The notes under the pieces were generated by a model. That model was not told the DNA's origin. It saw only the letters and a list, made by a program, of their open reading frames with translations, and made no database searches. A DNA stretch of 64,000 nucleotides. Source: Parvularcula maris (GTDB taxonomy: Bacteria; Pseudomonadota; Alphaproteobacteria; Caulobacterales; Parvularculaceae). The stretch lies in the NCBI RefSeq assembly GCF_024505085.1, contig NZ_JANIBC010000009.1, forward strand, positions 1-64,000, in the 5' to 3' direction. Shown one piece after another: positions 26,701 through 35,089 of the stretch. The translations under genes were made by a program, and so were the position numbers. The first letter of the stretch is position 1; each line of letters starts with the position of its first letter.

Positions 26701-27672
26701 GACCTCTTCCCCGGTCGAACAGCCGGGCACCCATATGCGCACCGGCTCTCCCTTGCGGGCGGCAAGGGGCTCGATGACCCGCTCCCGCACGAGGTCGAAC
26801 ACCTCCTCGTCCCGGAAAAACTTCGTCACCCCGATCAGGAAGTCCTGGAGGAGACGTCCGGCTTCGTGATCGTCGTCCTTCAGCCTGTCGAGATAGGCGT
26901 CCACCGTCCGTGTGTGCTGAAGGCCCATGCGCCGAGCGATGCGGCGGATGAGCGTGGCGGGCTTGTAGGCGGAGAAATCGTGACCGGTACGGCTGACGAT
27001 CTCCGTGATCTCGGATAGCCGGTCCTCGATCTGCTCATGCAGGTCATTGCGTGAGGCCTGGCTGGACATGGCGCGAAAATGGGAGGCGAGATCGGCTAGC
27101 CTCAGCGGAACATCGCGGGCGGGCTGAACGAAGTCGACCAGGCCCGTGGCGACGGCGGCATTGGGCATACCTGGGAAGCGCGCGTTCTCGCTGGACTGCG
27201 CGATGCCGATCCCGCCCGCTTCCTTCACCGCCCTCAGACCCGCCGTGCCGTCCGTCCCCGTGCCGGACAACACCACGCAGATACCCGTGCGCCCCCGGAC
27301 CCGCGCCAAGCTCGAGAAGAAGCGGTCGATCGGCGCGTGGGGCCTCTCCTTCGGGTCACGAGGGACGAGGCGGAAAGACTCGCTGTTCAACTCGACGTCA
27401 GAAGTCGACGGCGCGATGTGGATGGCGTCCGGAACGATCTTCGCTCCGTCTTCGATCATCCGCACGGGAAGGCGTGTCTTCTCGGCTAGAAGCTGATGCA
27501 GGATCGAGGGTTTGTCCGGCGAGAGATGCTGCACCACCACATAGGCGAGGCCAGCGTCAGGCGGCAGACCGGCTACGATCTCCTGAAGCGGCTCGAGCCC
27601 CCCGGCGGAGGCACCGATACCGACGAGCCCGACCAGTGAGGAGCTTCCTTTGCCTTCGCCCTCTAGCACCAT
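23761..27672 (-). CDS. CheB-CheR-PAS-HWE histidine kinase fusion
   Basis: This is a 1303-residue cytoplasmic multidomain sensor. In order: a CheB methylesterase domain (about 13-195; GIGASAGGLEPL, QHLSPD, GTGTDGTAGL hold the Ser-His-Asp site); a CheR methyltransferase domain (about 215-470; SAM site VPGCSTGEEVYSLAM, and SCRNLLIYL); a long coiled coil with repeated SSNEELxSxNEEL heptads (about 640-720); three PAS domains (about 725-1095); and an HWE kinase with H1115 in ELQHRVKN, N-box FHELVTN with N1215, and W1249 in the G1 region. Such fusions are thought to link methylation-type chemistry to kinase output. No membrane segment is visible, so the signal is cytoplasmic. It forms an operon with the receiver downstream. 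Confidence 0.93.
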   Translation of the reverse strand: MVLEGEGKGSSSLVGLVGIGASAGGLEPLQEIVAGLPPDAGLAYVVVQHLSPDKPSILHQLLAEKTRLPVRMIEDGAKIVPDAIHIAPSTSDVELNSESFRLVPRDPKERPHAPIDRFFSSLARVRGRTGICVVLSGTGTDGTAGLRAVKEAGGIGIAQSSENARFPGMPNAAVATGLVDFVQPARDVPLRLADLASHFRAMSSQASRNDLHEQIEDRLSEITEIVSRTGHDFSAYKPATLIRRIARRMGLQHTRTVDAYLDRLKDDDHEAGRLLQDFLIGVTKFFRDEEVFDLVRERVIEPLAARKGEPVRIWVPGCSTGEEVYSLAMLLVEAVERHDNPAPLQIFGTDIDLGSLAHARSGRYTDAAVQNVPKRLLEQFLAADHSGYRINPRLREICVFSPHNLAQDPPFSRIDFVSCRNLLIYLSLPLQQRVIPRLHFAIRGKGHLLLGPSEGLAGDDDLFETVDKKSRLFRRRADAETRYSALADHAPRPRTGDGGAPVNWASLPVHEATRETKVEQLYLQRFAQPFALIGAAGEVVYLSEAMTAFVRPSRGAPATSIDSFLVPDLRMPVRAALSEAKGKGETHTVFDVLVGTPGERRLFDVTAAPAFEDNQFLLVLSEARLSRGSTLGEHIADRDLEERDLLTRENAALRRQLSAATAEYESSGQELRSSNEELLSMNEELQSSNEELETSREELQSINEELETVNAELTENNQRLARANSDLKNLFESTDIAVLFLDPGLHIRSFTPATTRLFGVRENDAGRPISDFASRVSYPELEEDARSVKADLQTIERELVTEKTGETYLLRMRPYRTTDDRLDGFVLTFFDISERKRTEELLARNAKEMERQYVELETLYDTTPVGLNLLDRNLRYLRINDRLAEINGHPAEAHIGRLQAEMVPDIDPKIAGLQRQVFDTGKAVIGTEVTGYTPAEPDRERVWIVDYYPVRSGEGEVFAIGSCVREITEERALVRKLAASESRLRRILDNMVAFAAVLEPDGTLGEANQPAMERAELKAEEVIGKKFWDTYWWSHSEEVAAQVRGAIERAASGEQVRYDVEVRVAGGALITIDFQVAPVMDGEGEVIELIASGYDITERRAAEVRLTMLLGELQHRVKNTLATVAAISRFLADNATSVSAYEDRLTARLEAISRTHDLLTAEGWGGASLHEVLSLEASPYQSAEISRVRVKGDDIRLDPKEVLSLGMAFHELVTNAAKYGALSTPEGEVTVTVSEGGAEWTDYPRSIVWKEKGGPEVSPPHNRSGFGSFLIEQVLARDLKGEVQLHYEEDGVRCCIGLPDGGA

Positions 27673-27837
27673 GCTCAGAATGACCTACCCGTTGTTTTGG
27701 AACGGCAGAATGCGGAACCTCGATCTCATGTGCCTCTAGCCATACAGAGGGCAAACGGACAGTCTTGGTTCCCGTATTCGGTGTTTCGTGCAAGGCAGGG
27801 CCTCGCGAGCAGTATGTGATAGAGGGTAGCAACAACC

Positions 27838-28818
27838 ATGAGCGATCGGGATCGGCAGTCTTCCATCCCCCGCAGCCTGCTGCGCCGGGGGCTGAACGAG
27901 GTTCCCCTGTCCTTGGTGATCACCGATCCGCGGCAGGACGACAACCCGATCGTCTATGTGAACCGCGCCTTCACCGAGCTGACCGGCTATGAGGCGTCTG
28001 CGATCATCGGTCGCAACTGCCGCTTCCTCCAGGGCGAGGATACCGAGCCGAGCATGGTGCAGGAGCTTCGCGAGAGTATCGACGCGGAGCGCCAAGTCAC
28101 CGTCGACCTCACCAACTACCGCGCTGATGGCGAAGCGTTCTGCAACCGGTTGATGATCACGCCGCTCAAGGACGAGAACGGCACCGTGACCCATTTCCTA
28201 GGGGTTCAGACGCTGTGGGAGAAGCAAAGCGCCGAGCGCGCCACCCTGCAGCGGATCGACGACGCCCTCAGGCAGATGCAGCACGATGTGGGAAACCACC
28301 TGTCGACCATCGTCGCGATCACGCGTCTCGAAGCCTATCAGGGTGCCGAGAGTGATCAAAAAGCCGACCTCATCGCCGACCGTATGGAAGCCATCAGCCT
28401 GGTCTATGAGATGAGGTCGGCCGCGATTGGGCAGCTCGAAGAGATTCCGCTGAGCGCCTACCTGACCCAGTTGATCGCCTCCCGCGTTCGCGAGGAACCC
28501 AGCGAGGATGTCGAGCTCCGTATCGACACGGGAGATGTGTGCTACGACCCCACCACGGTCGGCCGTATAGGCTTGGCCGTGGGCGAGATGCTCCGTGTGG
28601 CCAGCGAAGGTAAGCGGACGATCGGCGCCTGGGTGGACGGAAGCACCGTCCGTATCGAGATCAGCGACAGCGGAGAGATCAGCGATTGGCCGGAGGACAA
28701 GTCCTTGTCGGGACGGATCGCTGCGGATCTCGCGCGCCGGATCGGCGGAGAAGTCTCTCAGAACGCATCTCAAGAAGGCAGGGTCCTGTCGCTCAACCTG
28801 CCCGTCACTCTGGCGTAA
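27838..28818 (+). CDS. LOV-domain photoreceptor histidine kinase (LovK-like)
   Basis: This 326-residue protein has a blue-light LOV domain at about 18-128: GRNCRFLQG holds photoactive C61, and LTNYRADGEAFCNRLMITPL plus FLGVQT complete the flavin pocket. A HisKA_2/HWE-like dimerisation region follows with the likely phospho-acceptor H149 in QHDVGNHLSTI. The C-terminal ATPase-like part looks degenerate: the N-box region reads LAVGEMLRVASEG without the usual Asn, and the G-box region is short. It may therefore bind ATP poorly or act as a phosphotransfer or scaffold protein. It diverges from the fusion kinase with 165 bases between. In Caulobacter the LovK-LovR pair tunes the general stress response to light; a similar role is inferred. 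Confidence 0.9.
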   Translation: MSDRDRQSSIPRSLLRRGLNEVPLSLVITDPRQDDNPIVYVNRAFTELTGYEASAIIGRNCRFLQGEDTEPSMVQELRESIDAERQVTVDLTNYRADGEAFCNRLMITPLKDENGTVTHFLGVQTLWEKQSAERATLQRIDDALRQMQHDVGNHLSTIVAITRLEAYQGAESDQKADLIADRMEAISLVYEMRSAAIGQLEEIPLSAYLTQLIASRVREEPSEDVELRIDTGDVCYDPTTVGRIGLAVGEMLRVASEGKRTIGAWVDGSTVRIEISDSGEISDWPEDKSLSGRIAADLARRIGGEVSQNASQEGRVLSLNLPVTLA

Positions 28819-28970
28819 CTGCGGCTTGGCTCTCTTGCTACGCATAGGCTGAAGTCGAAACGCTCACGGTTCCTCCCTAGCGATGTTCCAGATGCCGGCG
28901 GAGCAGATCACAGAGCAGCGCCTCGGTCGCCCGTCCACGAACCGGGAGGCCCGCGAACTGTTCACCAGTG

Positions 28971-29963
28971 ATGAAGACATCCCATGACCGCATCGACACC
29001 GTCGTGATCGGCGGGTCCGCGGGCGGGTTCAGCACGCTCAAGACGCTGCTCGCCGAGCTGCCGCCCTCGCTTCCAGCCGTGGTCCTCGTGACGCTGCACC
29101 GCGGGCCGACGGAGGTTGCGACCCTCGCGACCCTCCTCGCCCGCTATTCCAGCCTTCCCACGATCGACCCGGAAGAAGGCGAGACGCTGCGCGAGGGAAC
29201 GGTGATTTTCGCTCCGCTGGACCGGCATATGCTGATCGGCGATGGGCACGTCCATCTCAGGCGCGGACCGGCAGAGAACGGCTTCAGGCCGGCTATCGAT
29301 CCCCTGTTTCGCTCTGCCGCCGTCTATCGGCCCACCCGCACCGTCGGGGTGGTTCTGTCCGGGCGCCTCGATGACGGCGCGTCGGGTCTGAGGGCGATCT
29401 GGCGAGTGGGCGGACGCGCTTTGGTGCAGGACCCCACGGACGCTCTCGCCGGAGAGATGCCGAGCGCCGCGCGAAGGGCTGTCCCGGACGCCCAGGTCGG
29501 AACGGCCTCCGAGCTGGCAGCGATGATCGCCGCCATGGTCGGCGAGAAGGCAGACCGCCCGGCGGCTGCACCGCAAGACATCCGCACAGAACTCACCATT
29601 TCGGCACTGGAGGCATCGACCATGGAAATGACCGAAAGTCTCGGAGAGCTGTCACCTTACAACTGTCCCGACTGCAACGGGGTCCTCTGGGAGATCAAGG
29701 ACGGCGAGCTGGTGCGCTACCGCTGCCATACGGGTCACGCCTACTCAGAAGACACCCTCGTCGAAAGCCAACTGGAAGCGCTGGAGCGGAGCTTGGAAGA
29801 CAGCCTTAGGGCCCAACGAGGCCACGCCTCGTTACTGCGTAGAATGGCAGAGCGATCCCCATCAACCAAGAACCGGGAACGTCTCTTAGCGAGAGCGGAA
29901 GGCTACGAAGAGGACAGCCGCCTGGTGGAACAAGCCCTCCGCAGAAGGGCGGCACGGCAGTAG
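28971..29963 (+). CDS. Stand-alone CheB-type protein-glutamate methylesterase with C-terminal zinc-ribbon-like motif
   Basis: This 330-residue protein has a CheB catalytic domain (about 7-190) with the expected triad: S16 in GGSAGG, His in TLHRGP near residue 47, and Asp in LSGRLDDGASG. It lacks the receiver that regulates CheB in chemotaxis. After a linker comes YNCPDCNGVLW plus YRCHTGHAYS, a C-x2-C and C-x2-H-type metal site, then a helical tail. This layout is known in chemotaxis-unrelated CheB proteins. No chemotaxis receptors are present in the window. The ATG at 28971 is chosen over the GTG directly before it; the ribosome binding site is weak for both. The gene follows the LOV kinase by 152 bases on the same strand. 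Confidence 0.88.
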   Translation: MKTSHDRIDTVVIGGSAGGFSTLKTLLAELPPSLPAVVLVTLHRGPTEVATLATLLARYSSLPTIDPEEGETLREGTVIFAPLDRHMLIGDGHVHLRRGPAENGFRPAIDPLFRSAAVYRPTRTVGVVLSGRLDDGASGLRAIWRVGGRALVQDPTDALAGEMPSAARRAVPDAQVGTASELAAMIAAMVGEKADRPAAAPQDIRTELTISALEASTMEMTESLGELSPYNCPDCNGVLWEIKDGELVRYRCHTGHAYSEDTLVESQLEALERSLEDSLRAQRGHASLLRRMAERSPSTKNRERLLARAEGYEEDSRLVEQALRRRAARQ

Positions 29964-30214
29964 CAGGTCGATCGTAGGGGTTTCATTTAACCTATCTGAT
30001 GAGCGTAAGCTTGGCGCGGAGGCCTGTTTACGGACATACTGAAACGCCAAACTACTCCGTTCGTCCGCCCACGGCGCAACCACACTGACCTTAATTTTTG
30101 TTGGCGACGCACGCTCCGTAAGACGCGCCGCTGAATATGACTGCTGCCGAACCTGCGTTTGTCCCCTTAGGCACCGATGCGAATACGTTTGCGTGCTTGA
30201 ACGTGGGCGAGCTG

Positions 30215-33200
30215 CTAATCAACGGGCCAAGGGGTCGTGCCGTCCACCGGCAGGGCATCAGCTTCGAGCCCCATCCGGTGCGAGGCGTTGTCGTGGGCGT
30301 AGAAGACGAGGGACTGCTGCAGGTAGCCCTTCGAAGCCACGTGAGCTTTGGCGGTGTCGCCGAAGGTCAGGCCCCACATCTCGAGCCAAGCCGTCACGTC
30401 ACGGCCCAGAACCTCCGACCACGTCACCAGCAGCCGGTCGTTCATGTTGAGCTCAGCGGCGTCTTCCCGCGCCCAGCCCGAATAGCCGAGACCCGCGCGG
30501 CGCTCGTACCAAAGGTCATCGCCCTCCTTCGCTTCCTCGAACGCCGTCTGCATCACCTGCATCATGCCGAGCGCCATCCAGCCTCCATCGATGGTCGTCT
30601 CATTGGCCGCGATCGAGAGGAGCTGCATCATCACGACCTGGCTTTCCTGCCAGCTCTTACCGATGCGGTAGTCCTGCATGAAGCTTTCCGGGTCCGCCTC
30701 ATTCCTCGCCTGCTGCAGAAGCTCGTACATCTCTTTGTACTTGAGGCTGCGTCCCGTATGCGGAGCGTGCTCGTCGCCCCAGACCTCGACCTGTCGGCGC
30801 TGGTGGTAGTGCATGTAGAGGTCGGTCTGGCTGTGGAACTCCCAGCCCTCGAAGAGACTGGTATAATGCTCGACGCCGTGGCCATGCTCGTGAATGGCGA
30901 TGGTGCCCGTTGGCTCGAAGCGCCCATCGATGTCGGCAGGATTGCCGCCGCAGCCCGAGCTGCACGACGCCTGATCCGCATAGATATGCTCGATCTCATC
31001 GAGCTTACGCATGGGAAGGCCCCGGGCCTCGGCGAAGGCCTTGATCTGGGGATCGCCGGGGACGAGCCCGCCTTCGAAGCCTCCGACCTCGTAGATCCAA
31101 CGGTGGAACAGCTTGGTATAATCCGTATAGGTCGCGACCCAATCGCCCATGTAGTCGTCGTAGCGCTCCATGAGACCCGGCATGTAATAGTAGCCGTTCA
31201 TCTTGCCGTGGATTTCGAAGTCCTGGGTGGCGACCTCGACCCAATCATACTCCTCGGCCGCAATGGCCGCTGCGAAGGCGGCGTTGTCTTCCGGGCTGCG
31301 CCAATAGGGATGCTGGCCGACGCCCTCGAAGCGGAACGACATCTTCTCGCCTTCCGTCTCGAAATAGACGTGGACCGGGCCGCCGATGGCCGTGGTCAGG
31401 GTCACGCTCTCCCCTGCCCTCAACCGGACCTTGGCGGTCGCCACGTGCTTGGGCCGCCGGTAGTAGCTGTAGCCGTCCCAGCGGAAGGTGTAGCTGTCGT
31501 TGCCGAACTGGCGGACCGAGCCCGAGCGGTTGGAGTTCACCCTGATCCAGGCGTCACCTTCGGCGCTGTCGAGGCGCGTCACGGTGAAGGACCGTCCGGG
31601 CAGGGCGTAAGTGCCGGTCGAACGGAAACCCTTGTAGCTCGTGCGGTCCACCGTCACCGACACGGGATCGACCCCGCTGAGGTCCTTCTCCGCGAAAGTG
31701 CCGAGGTCGGGTTGCTTCGGATTGAGGGACCGCACGGTGGGATGGATATGGTCCGCGAACATGCCGCGGTGGAACTCGGCGATCTGATAGCTCGGTGCTG
31801 AGATCGGAAACTCAACCTTGGAGCGCAGATGATCGGCCAGGAGAACGAGGAGTTTCTCATAGGTCCGGCCTTCTTCGGTGAACAGATCGATACCGTGCTC
31901 GTCGAGCCGGTCGAAAAGCTCTTTGAGGTCCGTGACCGCCGGATTGAACGTCGTGGTCCAGGGGTGCTCGTTCGGGCATCGCGTCTCATCGCAGGCTCCG
32001 AAATCATAGTCGTAGCTGCCTGCTTTAAGGTCGATGAGGATGTCGCGGGTCGCCGCGACCTCGTCCGGCAGGGTACTGAAGAGAGAGGACGGATCCCAGC
32101 CGCCGATTTGCACGCTGGTCTCGCTGAGGTCCTGGGCATGGGTCAAGCCGAGGACCCTGAGAACTGCCTCGCTGCCGCGCGACAGGCCGCCCTCATGGTG
32201 GAAATAGAGAACCGGCACGCCGCGTTCGAACGCTGCGCGCACGCCTGCAGCGAGTTCCTCGGCTGACTGGCTCGTCGGCACATGACCGGAAATCACGAGA
32301 AGGTCCGAACCGGCGTCAATACACTTCACGAGGCTCGCACCGTCGCAGCTTTGTTCCGTGTTTAGCTTGGCCCCTAGCTGCGCATCGAGCCAGTTCCTGA
32401 CCGAGGAGCGAGCTGGATCATCAAAACTCTCAGCAAGATGGGCTGTGACGACCGAAGGGCTGGAGCCGCTATCCGTACCGGTGAGCCATGAAAGGACATT
32501 GTCGAGAAAGTCCGAAAACTGAGTGTTGACGCTCGAAGGGTCGAGGGCGGCATCTCTCACCGGGTTGCCGCCGAGGGCCAGCCACTTCGTACCGCCGACG
32601 GTCCCGGCAGCGCCAAGGGCAAGATGTCCATCCCGCCACCCAGCGGTCGGCAGCAGAACCGGCGCCTGAGCACCGAAGCCCGCGGAAAGCGCGGCCACCG
32701 GGCCGACAGGCTCCCAGACCAGCCAGTTCAGACTGCCTGCGGTGGAGCCGCCGTTCTCCTCATAACCGAACAACGGCCATAGGAGAGGATCGAAGCGGGT
32801 CTTCCCCGCCTCGATCTCTGCGGCGAGCGCCGCATAGTAGTCCGCCGGGTCAGTAACGTGACGGTGGTCTCCGGTGGCCAGGGCTGCCTCCATGCCGCCC
32901 TCGAGAACGGTGAGGTGGAAGACGAGTTCCGCTTTCTCCTGACCGTCGCTGACCTCGATGGTGATGTCGCTGTAGTAGCCCGTGTCCTCGTCTCCGGGCG
33001 TGCCTGCGATCGTGGATGCCGCCTCGTCCAGGACGAGAAAGGATGGCATGTTCAGGGCGGTAAGGTTCAGCGAGTCCCCGTCCGGATCGGTCGCGGTGAA
33101 ACTGAGACTGAAAGCTGATCCGATGACGGTACTACGATCCGCTCCCCCGTCCGACGATATCGTCGGTGCGCTGTTGCTGGCAGGCGGAGGGGCGGGCGGC

Positions 33201-33346
33201 GTAGATGGTGAGGACGGACTAGGAGCTTGAGGTTCTCTGTCGGTAGAACCACCGCCACCACCGCAGGCCGAAAGAGCGAGCGCGGCCACGGTGGCACCCG
33301 GCAGAGCTATGAGGCTCCTTCTACGAAACCATCTCGAGCCGTCCAT
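30215..33346 (-). CDS. M60-family (enhancin-like) metallopeptidase lipoprotein
   Basis: This 1043-residue protein has a basic N terminus (FRRRS), a hydrophobic stretch and lipobox LSAC with C28, so it should be a lipoprotein, possibly Tat-routed. A Gly/Ser/Pro linker and a cadherin/Ig-like domain (about 58-150; FSLSFTATDPDGDSL) follow. The catalytic region carries HEHGH at 819-823 with a third ligand candidate E833, matching the H-E-x-x-H-x(8-24)-E pattern of M60 peptidases. M60 enzymes cut mucin-type and other O-glycosylated proteins; the substrate here is unknown. The ATG at 33346 is preferred over the one 33 bases upstream because it begins the signal sequence. A 554-codon frame on the opposite strand is a shadow. 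Confidence 0.88.
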   Translation of the reverse strand: MDGSRWFRRRSLIALPGATVAALALSACGGGGGSTDREPQAPSPSSPSTPPAPPPASNSAPTISSDGGADRSTVIGSAFSLSFTATDPDGDSLNLTALNMPSFLVLDEAASTIAGTPGDEDTGYYSDITIEVSDGQEKAELVFHLTVLEGGMEAALATGDHRHVTDPADYYAALAAEIEAGKTRFDPLLWPLFGYEENGGSTAGSLNWLVWEPVGPVAALSAGFGAQAPVLLPTAGWRDGHLALGAAGTVGGTKWLALGGNPVRDAALDPSSVNTQFSDFLDNVLSWLTGTDSGSSPSVVTAHLAESFDDPARSSVRNWLDAQLGAKLNTEQSCDGASLVKCIDAGSDLLVISGHVPTSQSAEELAAGVRAAFERGVPVLYFHHEGGLSRGSEAVLRVLGLTHAQDLSETSVQIGGWDPSSLFSTLPDEVAATRDILIDLKAGSYDYDFGACDETRCPNEHPWTTTFNPAVTDLKELFDRLDEHGIDLFTEEGRTYEKLLVLLADHLRSKVEFPISAPSYQIAEFHRGMFADHIHPTVRSLNPKQPDLGTFAEKDLSGVDPVSVTVDRTSYKGFRSTGTYALPGRSFTVTRLDSAEGDAWIRVNSNRSGSVRQFGNDSYTFRWDGYSYYRRPKHVATAKVRLRAGESVTLTTAIGGPVHVYFETEGEKMSFRFEGVGQHPYWRSPEDNAAFAAAIAAEEYDWVEVATQDFEIHGKMNGYYYMPGLMERYDDYMGDWVATYTDYTKLFHRWIYEVGGFEGGLVPGDPQIKAFAEARGLPMRKLDEIEHIYADQASCSSGCGGNPADIDGRFEPTGTIAIHEHGHGVEHYTSLFEGWEFHSQTDLYMHYHQRRQVEVWGDEHAPHTGRSLKYKEMYELLQQARNEADPESFMQDYRIGKSWQESQVVMMQLLSIAANETTIDGGWMALGMMQVMQTAFEEAKEGDDLWYERRAGLGYSGWAREDAAELNMNDRLLVTWSEVLGRDVTAWLEMWGLTFGDTAKAHVASKGYLQQSLVFYAHDNASHRMGLEADALPVDGTTPWPVD

Positions 33347-33458
33347 TGTGTCTGCCCTTCCCAACAACCAACCGACCATAGGTCTGCAGGGTGAAAAGAT
33401 CGTTGGCTCAGCGATCTAGGGTTGCGGCCGGACCAATTCAGAAACAAAGCCGCAGGTA

Positions 33459-33511
33459 CGGGTGGGTCTTGACGATGCGAGGTTTCGACGATGGGTTCAA
33501 ATCCCCACCCG
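33459..33511 (+). other. Hairpin with tRNA T-arm-like sequence
   Basis: CGGGTGGG at 33459-33466 pairs perfectly with CCCACCCG at 33504-33511, and between them lies GGGTTCAAATCCCC (33493-33506), the wording of a tRNA T-arm. No 5' acceptor half, anticodon arm or CCA is present, so it is not an intact tRNA. It could be the 3' end of a tRNA or tmRNA left by an integration event, or a chance structure. Confidence 0.3.
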
Positions 33512-33626
33512 GCTCCTCCGCACTCGCTCGGATGAACCTCGAAAAAATCAGATATCGAATTGATTCTGTTTGCTTAACTAAGACTGACATCGCGCAGGAG
33601 CGTGAGGTACGTCCCGAGGCTGCTTG

Positions 33627-34239
33627 ATGAGAACAGCCTTACTTTCAACCATTTGTGCAGCACTACTTTGCGGCATCTCCCAGGCTGCTATTCAAATCGA
33701 CATCACCGGAAAGCATGGTGAAGGTTTCTCGACGATCAGCTTCTCGGGATCGACGACGAGCCGTAGCTCATTGTTCGTACGGTCCACTGGCACCAGCGGT
33801 TGGCAAGCCGGTGACTAAATGCAGATCGGCGAAGCTGACGTTGCGCATTTTCTGAAAGGCACAAGCGTCCAGGACCTTCTTCTGAACCTTACTGGCAGTG
33901 CCTTCATAGCGATTATAGGCATTGGAAAAAACCCATCAATCAGATCTTTCTGGACAGCGATTTCGGCGACTTCACCGCTGACGATCTGAGCTTCAGATTC
34001 CTTACGACATTCGGCTATAGCAGCGGTCAATCGGTCATCGCTGGCGGGAGCGGTATGATCGCCATCGATATCAGCGCGTTCAACACAGGCATCTATACTA
34101 CCGAACGTGGGAATCCGAGCGTGATGTCTAGGGACGTCGTCACTCTCTATTACGAAAACCGCCGTGCCGCTTCCCGGCGCCCTCCCCCCTGATGGCGGTT
34201 GCTGCTTTGGCTCGGGGCCGTCGTAAGAATGCCGACTGA
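33627..34239 (+). pseudogene. Broken VPLPA/PEP-CTERM-type surface protein gene
   Basis: The gene begins with a good signal peptide (RTALLSTICAALLCGISQAA). It is then hit by a TAA at 33816-33818, continues in the same frame to about 33930, and shifts to a frame reading QIFLDSDFGDFTADDLSFRF and onward to YYENRR. Two further frames are then needed to read the C-terminal sorting signal: AVPLPGALP, then LMAVAALARGRRKNAD ending at the TGA 34237-34239. The parts together have the order expected of an exosortase-type substrate: signal, secreted body, VPLPxALP, short membrane helix, basic tail. With at least one stop and two or three frameshifts it cannot be functional. Confidence 0.7.
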
Positions 34240-34522
34240 ACTCGACGTGCTCGTGAGAGCTAGAGGAAGCTGATGAGATGCCCCGGAGCCTGCAGGCAGC
34301 AGCTTACGGTTGCTGTTCACCTGTGCGGGCTGGCGAACTGGGGTGAAGGCATCGGCAGCTTGTCATGGAAAGACGACCAGCCGACCTCCACCCTCTAAAC
34401 GCTACGTTTTGACGCCGCAGAGCATCTAATCACAGCTAAACACTACGTGGCAACTCTGCCCACGGAGGAGTTAGCTCACAGTTGTAGATGCAGGCTCCTG
34501 CCCTGGGGGTATGGAACGGTCT

Positions 34523-35089
34523 CTAAACTGACCGCCTCTTGCGAAGGAAGGTCAGACCGGCAAGGCCAGCGCCGAAGAGCGGGAGCGCAGCCGGGACTGG
34601 GACTTCATTGCTGACCAGGACCGTCAGCGTGTCGCCATTGGTGAGGGTGTAGACATAGCTGTCATCCGTGAAGCCGAACGCTTCGAGGGCAACGCCGAGA
34701 AAGGTCATGGTGCCCGAAAGCTCACCGCCGGTGAAGTCCGCCGGTAGCCAGAGCGAGTCGGTTGCACCCAAGAGAAAGATGATGTCACCACTGACCGAGT
34801 CGGCATCGATATTGCCGCCCGTCCCGAAGACCGAAGGACCGACCGCGCTATAAAGGCGCTGGTTCTCACCGGCGCCGCCAAAACCCACGCGTGCGTTGTT
34901 CATATCGACGAAGCCAGTGTTGGCGCTTGCGAAGAGCCCCTGATCTGTCACACCGGTGAGATCGAGCGTGCCCGACAACTCGGCGATCGTGTTCCCGCCT
35001 TCTTCAGTGAAGGTGACGAAGGCAGCGGCATTGGCTGAAGCGCCCAAAAGAGCGAGGATGCCCATCGAGGCGGAGATCAGATTCTTCAT
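34523..35089 (-). CDS. VPLPA/PEP-CTERM-type sorted secreted protein
   Basis: This 188-residue protein has a signal peptide (about 1-22, ANAAA) and ends with VPVPAALPLFGAGLAG, a short hydrophobic helix and the basic tail LRKRRSV. That is the C-terminal sorting signal handled by exosortase/archaeosortase-like systems. The body (about 25-160) is Gly/Thr-rich and beta-like with no cysteine and no named domain. It is probably secreted, with its tail removed or anchored during biofilm or surface-layer assembly. A related but broken gene lies just upstream in coordinates at 33627. The start is supported by GGGGGA nine bases before the ATG and is preceded by a 9-bp inverted repeat. No exosortase gene is in the window. 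Confidence 0.88.
   Translation of the reverse strand: MKNLISASMGILALLGASANAAAFVTFTEEGGNTIAELSGTLDLTGVTDQGLFASANTGFVDMNNARVGFGGAGENQRLYSAVGPSVFGTGGNIDADSVSGDIIFLLGATDSLWLPADFTGGELSGTMTFLGVALEAFGFTDDSYVYTLTNGDTLTVLVSNEVPVPAALPLFGAGLAGLTFLRKRRSV

Noticed and set aside
30137-31801. Open frame of 554 codons on the plus strand
   Set aside because: It lies opposite the M60 peptidase gene, which has a lipobox and the HEHGH site. The plus-strand product has no motif and the His/Val/Leu-rich look of a complement frame.
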